DNA from: Utricularia gibba
Taxonomy: Eukaryota > Streptophyta > Magnoliopsida > Lamiales > Lentibulariaceae
NCBI GenBank assembly: GCA_002189035.1
Contig: NEEC01000021.1
Coordinates: forward strand, 1,426,001-1,490,000
Reading direction: 5' to 3'
DNA length: 64,000 nucleotides
Shown piece after piece: positions 62,726 to 64,000 of this stretch. Position 1 is the stretch's first letter. Each line of letters starts with the position of its first letter. The notes beneath the pieces were generated by a model that was given only the letters and a program-made list of their open reading frames with translations, made no database searches and was not told where the DNA came from. Made by a program: the position numbers and the translations under genes.

Positions 62726-64000
62726 CTAGCCACTGATATGGCACTCCATTGTTCTGTCAGCAAGCAGCACATCCTCAATCCATGCAACAATGTTGAATGC
62801 CATTCCTTCTAATACCCTTGAGTAGCTCTCAAGCACAGCCTGTCCTACATCCTGTAGACAAACAAACAGAAAAATAAGAAGCCATCCGAACGTCGAGCAT
62901 CAACACAAATCGCTATGACTTGCCTTGTTATACTGGATCTTGCTAGTATCAAGTGTAGTTTGGGAAAGTTCAGGGTATCTTTGTCTCAGGTAGAAGAGCA
63001 GCGTTTCTGCTCTTTCTGCAAGCAAGTAGTTTTTGTGGCTTTTTCCCATTTCGGAGATAAAGCCTTTCATCATCTCCCATGATGATTTAGAATATGCCGT
63101 GCAGATTTTCCGGCGCCATATGTGCATAGATGCTTCAACCTTGTCAGCAAGTTCAAGAGCCTCATGTTCAGAGGCTAAGCTGAGAGAGTCTAGCAGGTAG
63201 TTTGGTGAAAATTTTTCTGCATGGCACATGTAGCGGTAGATGCCATCTCCAACACTTTCCCTTCCACTCTGTATTCACAACACGAAATACAAAGATTTCG
63301 CAGCATATTCGGAGGCGGTGACAGGTAAAAGATAAAGCAAGATCAAAGCTAGCATGATTTTGCTACCTTGGGAAGTGAAGCAATGAATGATTCTGGGATA
63401 TGCATTTCTGAGAGGATTTCATTGTTGATCGCCATTGCAGCTTTGTAAATCTGATTAGCACAGTTACGGTTTTGCTTCAAGAGCTTCTTGAATTTCTCAG
63501 ACAACCCTTTTTCAGGGATACATGGAACTGGCAGCCACCATTTTTCCTCTTTTCTAGGCGTCAATGGCTGAATCATTCTCCTAAATGATCCTGAAAGACA
63601 AGAGTTGGCTGAAATGCTTCCCTGTTCTGCATAACAAAGCTCTGACTCCTTAAAACTATCCAATATTTCCTGCAAAGGAAACCGAAAAACTCATCCACTG
63701 TCATCAGCTTCAAACAAGACCAGAAAGATGGATTTCTGCATTACCAGGAGCATTGCATCCAGTTTCTTCAGTGCTGGAAGGTTAACGTAAATGTCTGGTC
63801 TTGGCCTGCTTATCATCACCTCTATAGTCGTCCCATCTTCTAAAGACTGCAAAGTTGGTGCAAATTCTAGTATGTAGTCACAGACAGATAAGAGGCATCT
63901 CATCTCTCTTCTCCACATCAGTTTCTTTTCAGGATGCAGAGGCTCTAATCTCTGATGCTGCCCAAATACAGAAGCTGCATTCACCAAAAACACTTGCCAT
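62726..64000 (-). CDS. ROPGEF: ROP guanine nucleotide exchange factor (PRONE domain), 5' end outside the window
   Basis: Plant-specific RopGEF that activates ROP/RAC small GTPases downstream of receptor kinases at the plasma membrane. Exons seen: 64000-63745 (continues out of the window), 63669-63367, 63268-62924 and 62851-62726. PRONE motifs in order: [155 protein letters not shown]. The stop follows soon after the PRONE domain, so the C-terminal regulatory tail is very short. The last intron starts with GC (AAG/GCAAGT at 62923). Phases are correct. Confidence 0.95.

Overview
This is nuclear DNA of a flowering plant. Its genes have many short GT-AG introns, the spacers are AT-rich, and the proteins are plant-specific types (RopGEF with a PRONE domain, RR-type tandem CCCH protein with ankyrin repeats, B3 protein, BAHD-like protein, plant LCBK1, plant MED12). 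Protein style suggests a core eudicot, probably an asterid; that is inference. I saw no rRNA, tRNA, CRISPR array, organellar insert or intact transposon.

Layout, left to right: GULLO-type aldonolactone oxidase (+); a spacer with a copia gag remnant; sphingoid long-chain base kinase LCBK1 (+) convergent with an ankyrin/tandem-CCCH protein (-); ERI1-like exonuclease with a GRF zinc finger (+); small B3 protein (+); NF-YC (-) divergent from a DEK-type chromatin protein (+); BAHD-like protein lacking its catalytic histidine (+); DHHC S-acyltransferase (+) with a tandem-repeat intron; small zinc-ribbon protein (-); pyruvate dehydrogenase E1-beta (+) convergent with serine palmitoyltransferase LCB2 (-); Atos/FAM214-like protein (-); GH3 exo-beta-glucanase (-); RRP7 (-); ribosomal protein L3 (-); HAD-like hydrolase (-) divergent from Mediator subunit MED12 (+); and the 3' part of a RopGEF (-), cut by the window end.

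Most genes are unrelated housekeeping or regulatory genes. LCBK1 and LCB2 act in the same sphingolipid pathway, but I see no sign of a functional cluster. For most genes exon phases were checked base by base and add up to the usual family length. This exposed the main pattern of the window: at least eight conserved reading frames are broken by the loss of exactly one base, usually in a run of G or C (GULLO, LCBK1 twice, CCCH protein, DEK, HAD hydrolase, MED12 twice; probably also the zinc-ribbon protein). Each break is healed by one added base. This looks like homopolymer error in the assembly, not decay. One break is different: E1-beta has a 7-bp near-tandem duplication that shifts the frame.

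I found no convincing undescribed biological system. The more biological leads are the catalytically degenerate BAHD-like gene, the 120/83-bp repeat filling a DHHC intron, two frame-preserving stop-free introns (MED12 and the Atos-like gene), three GC-AG introns and a small AT-rich MITE-like element.
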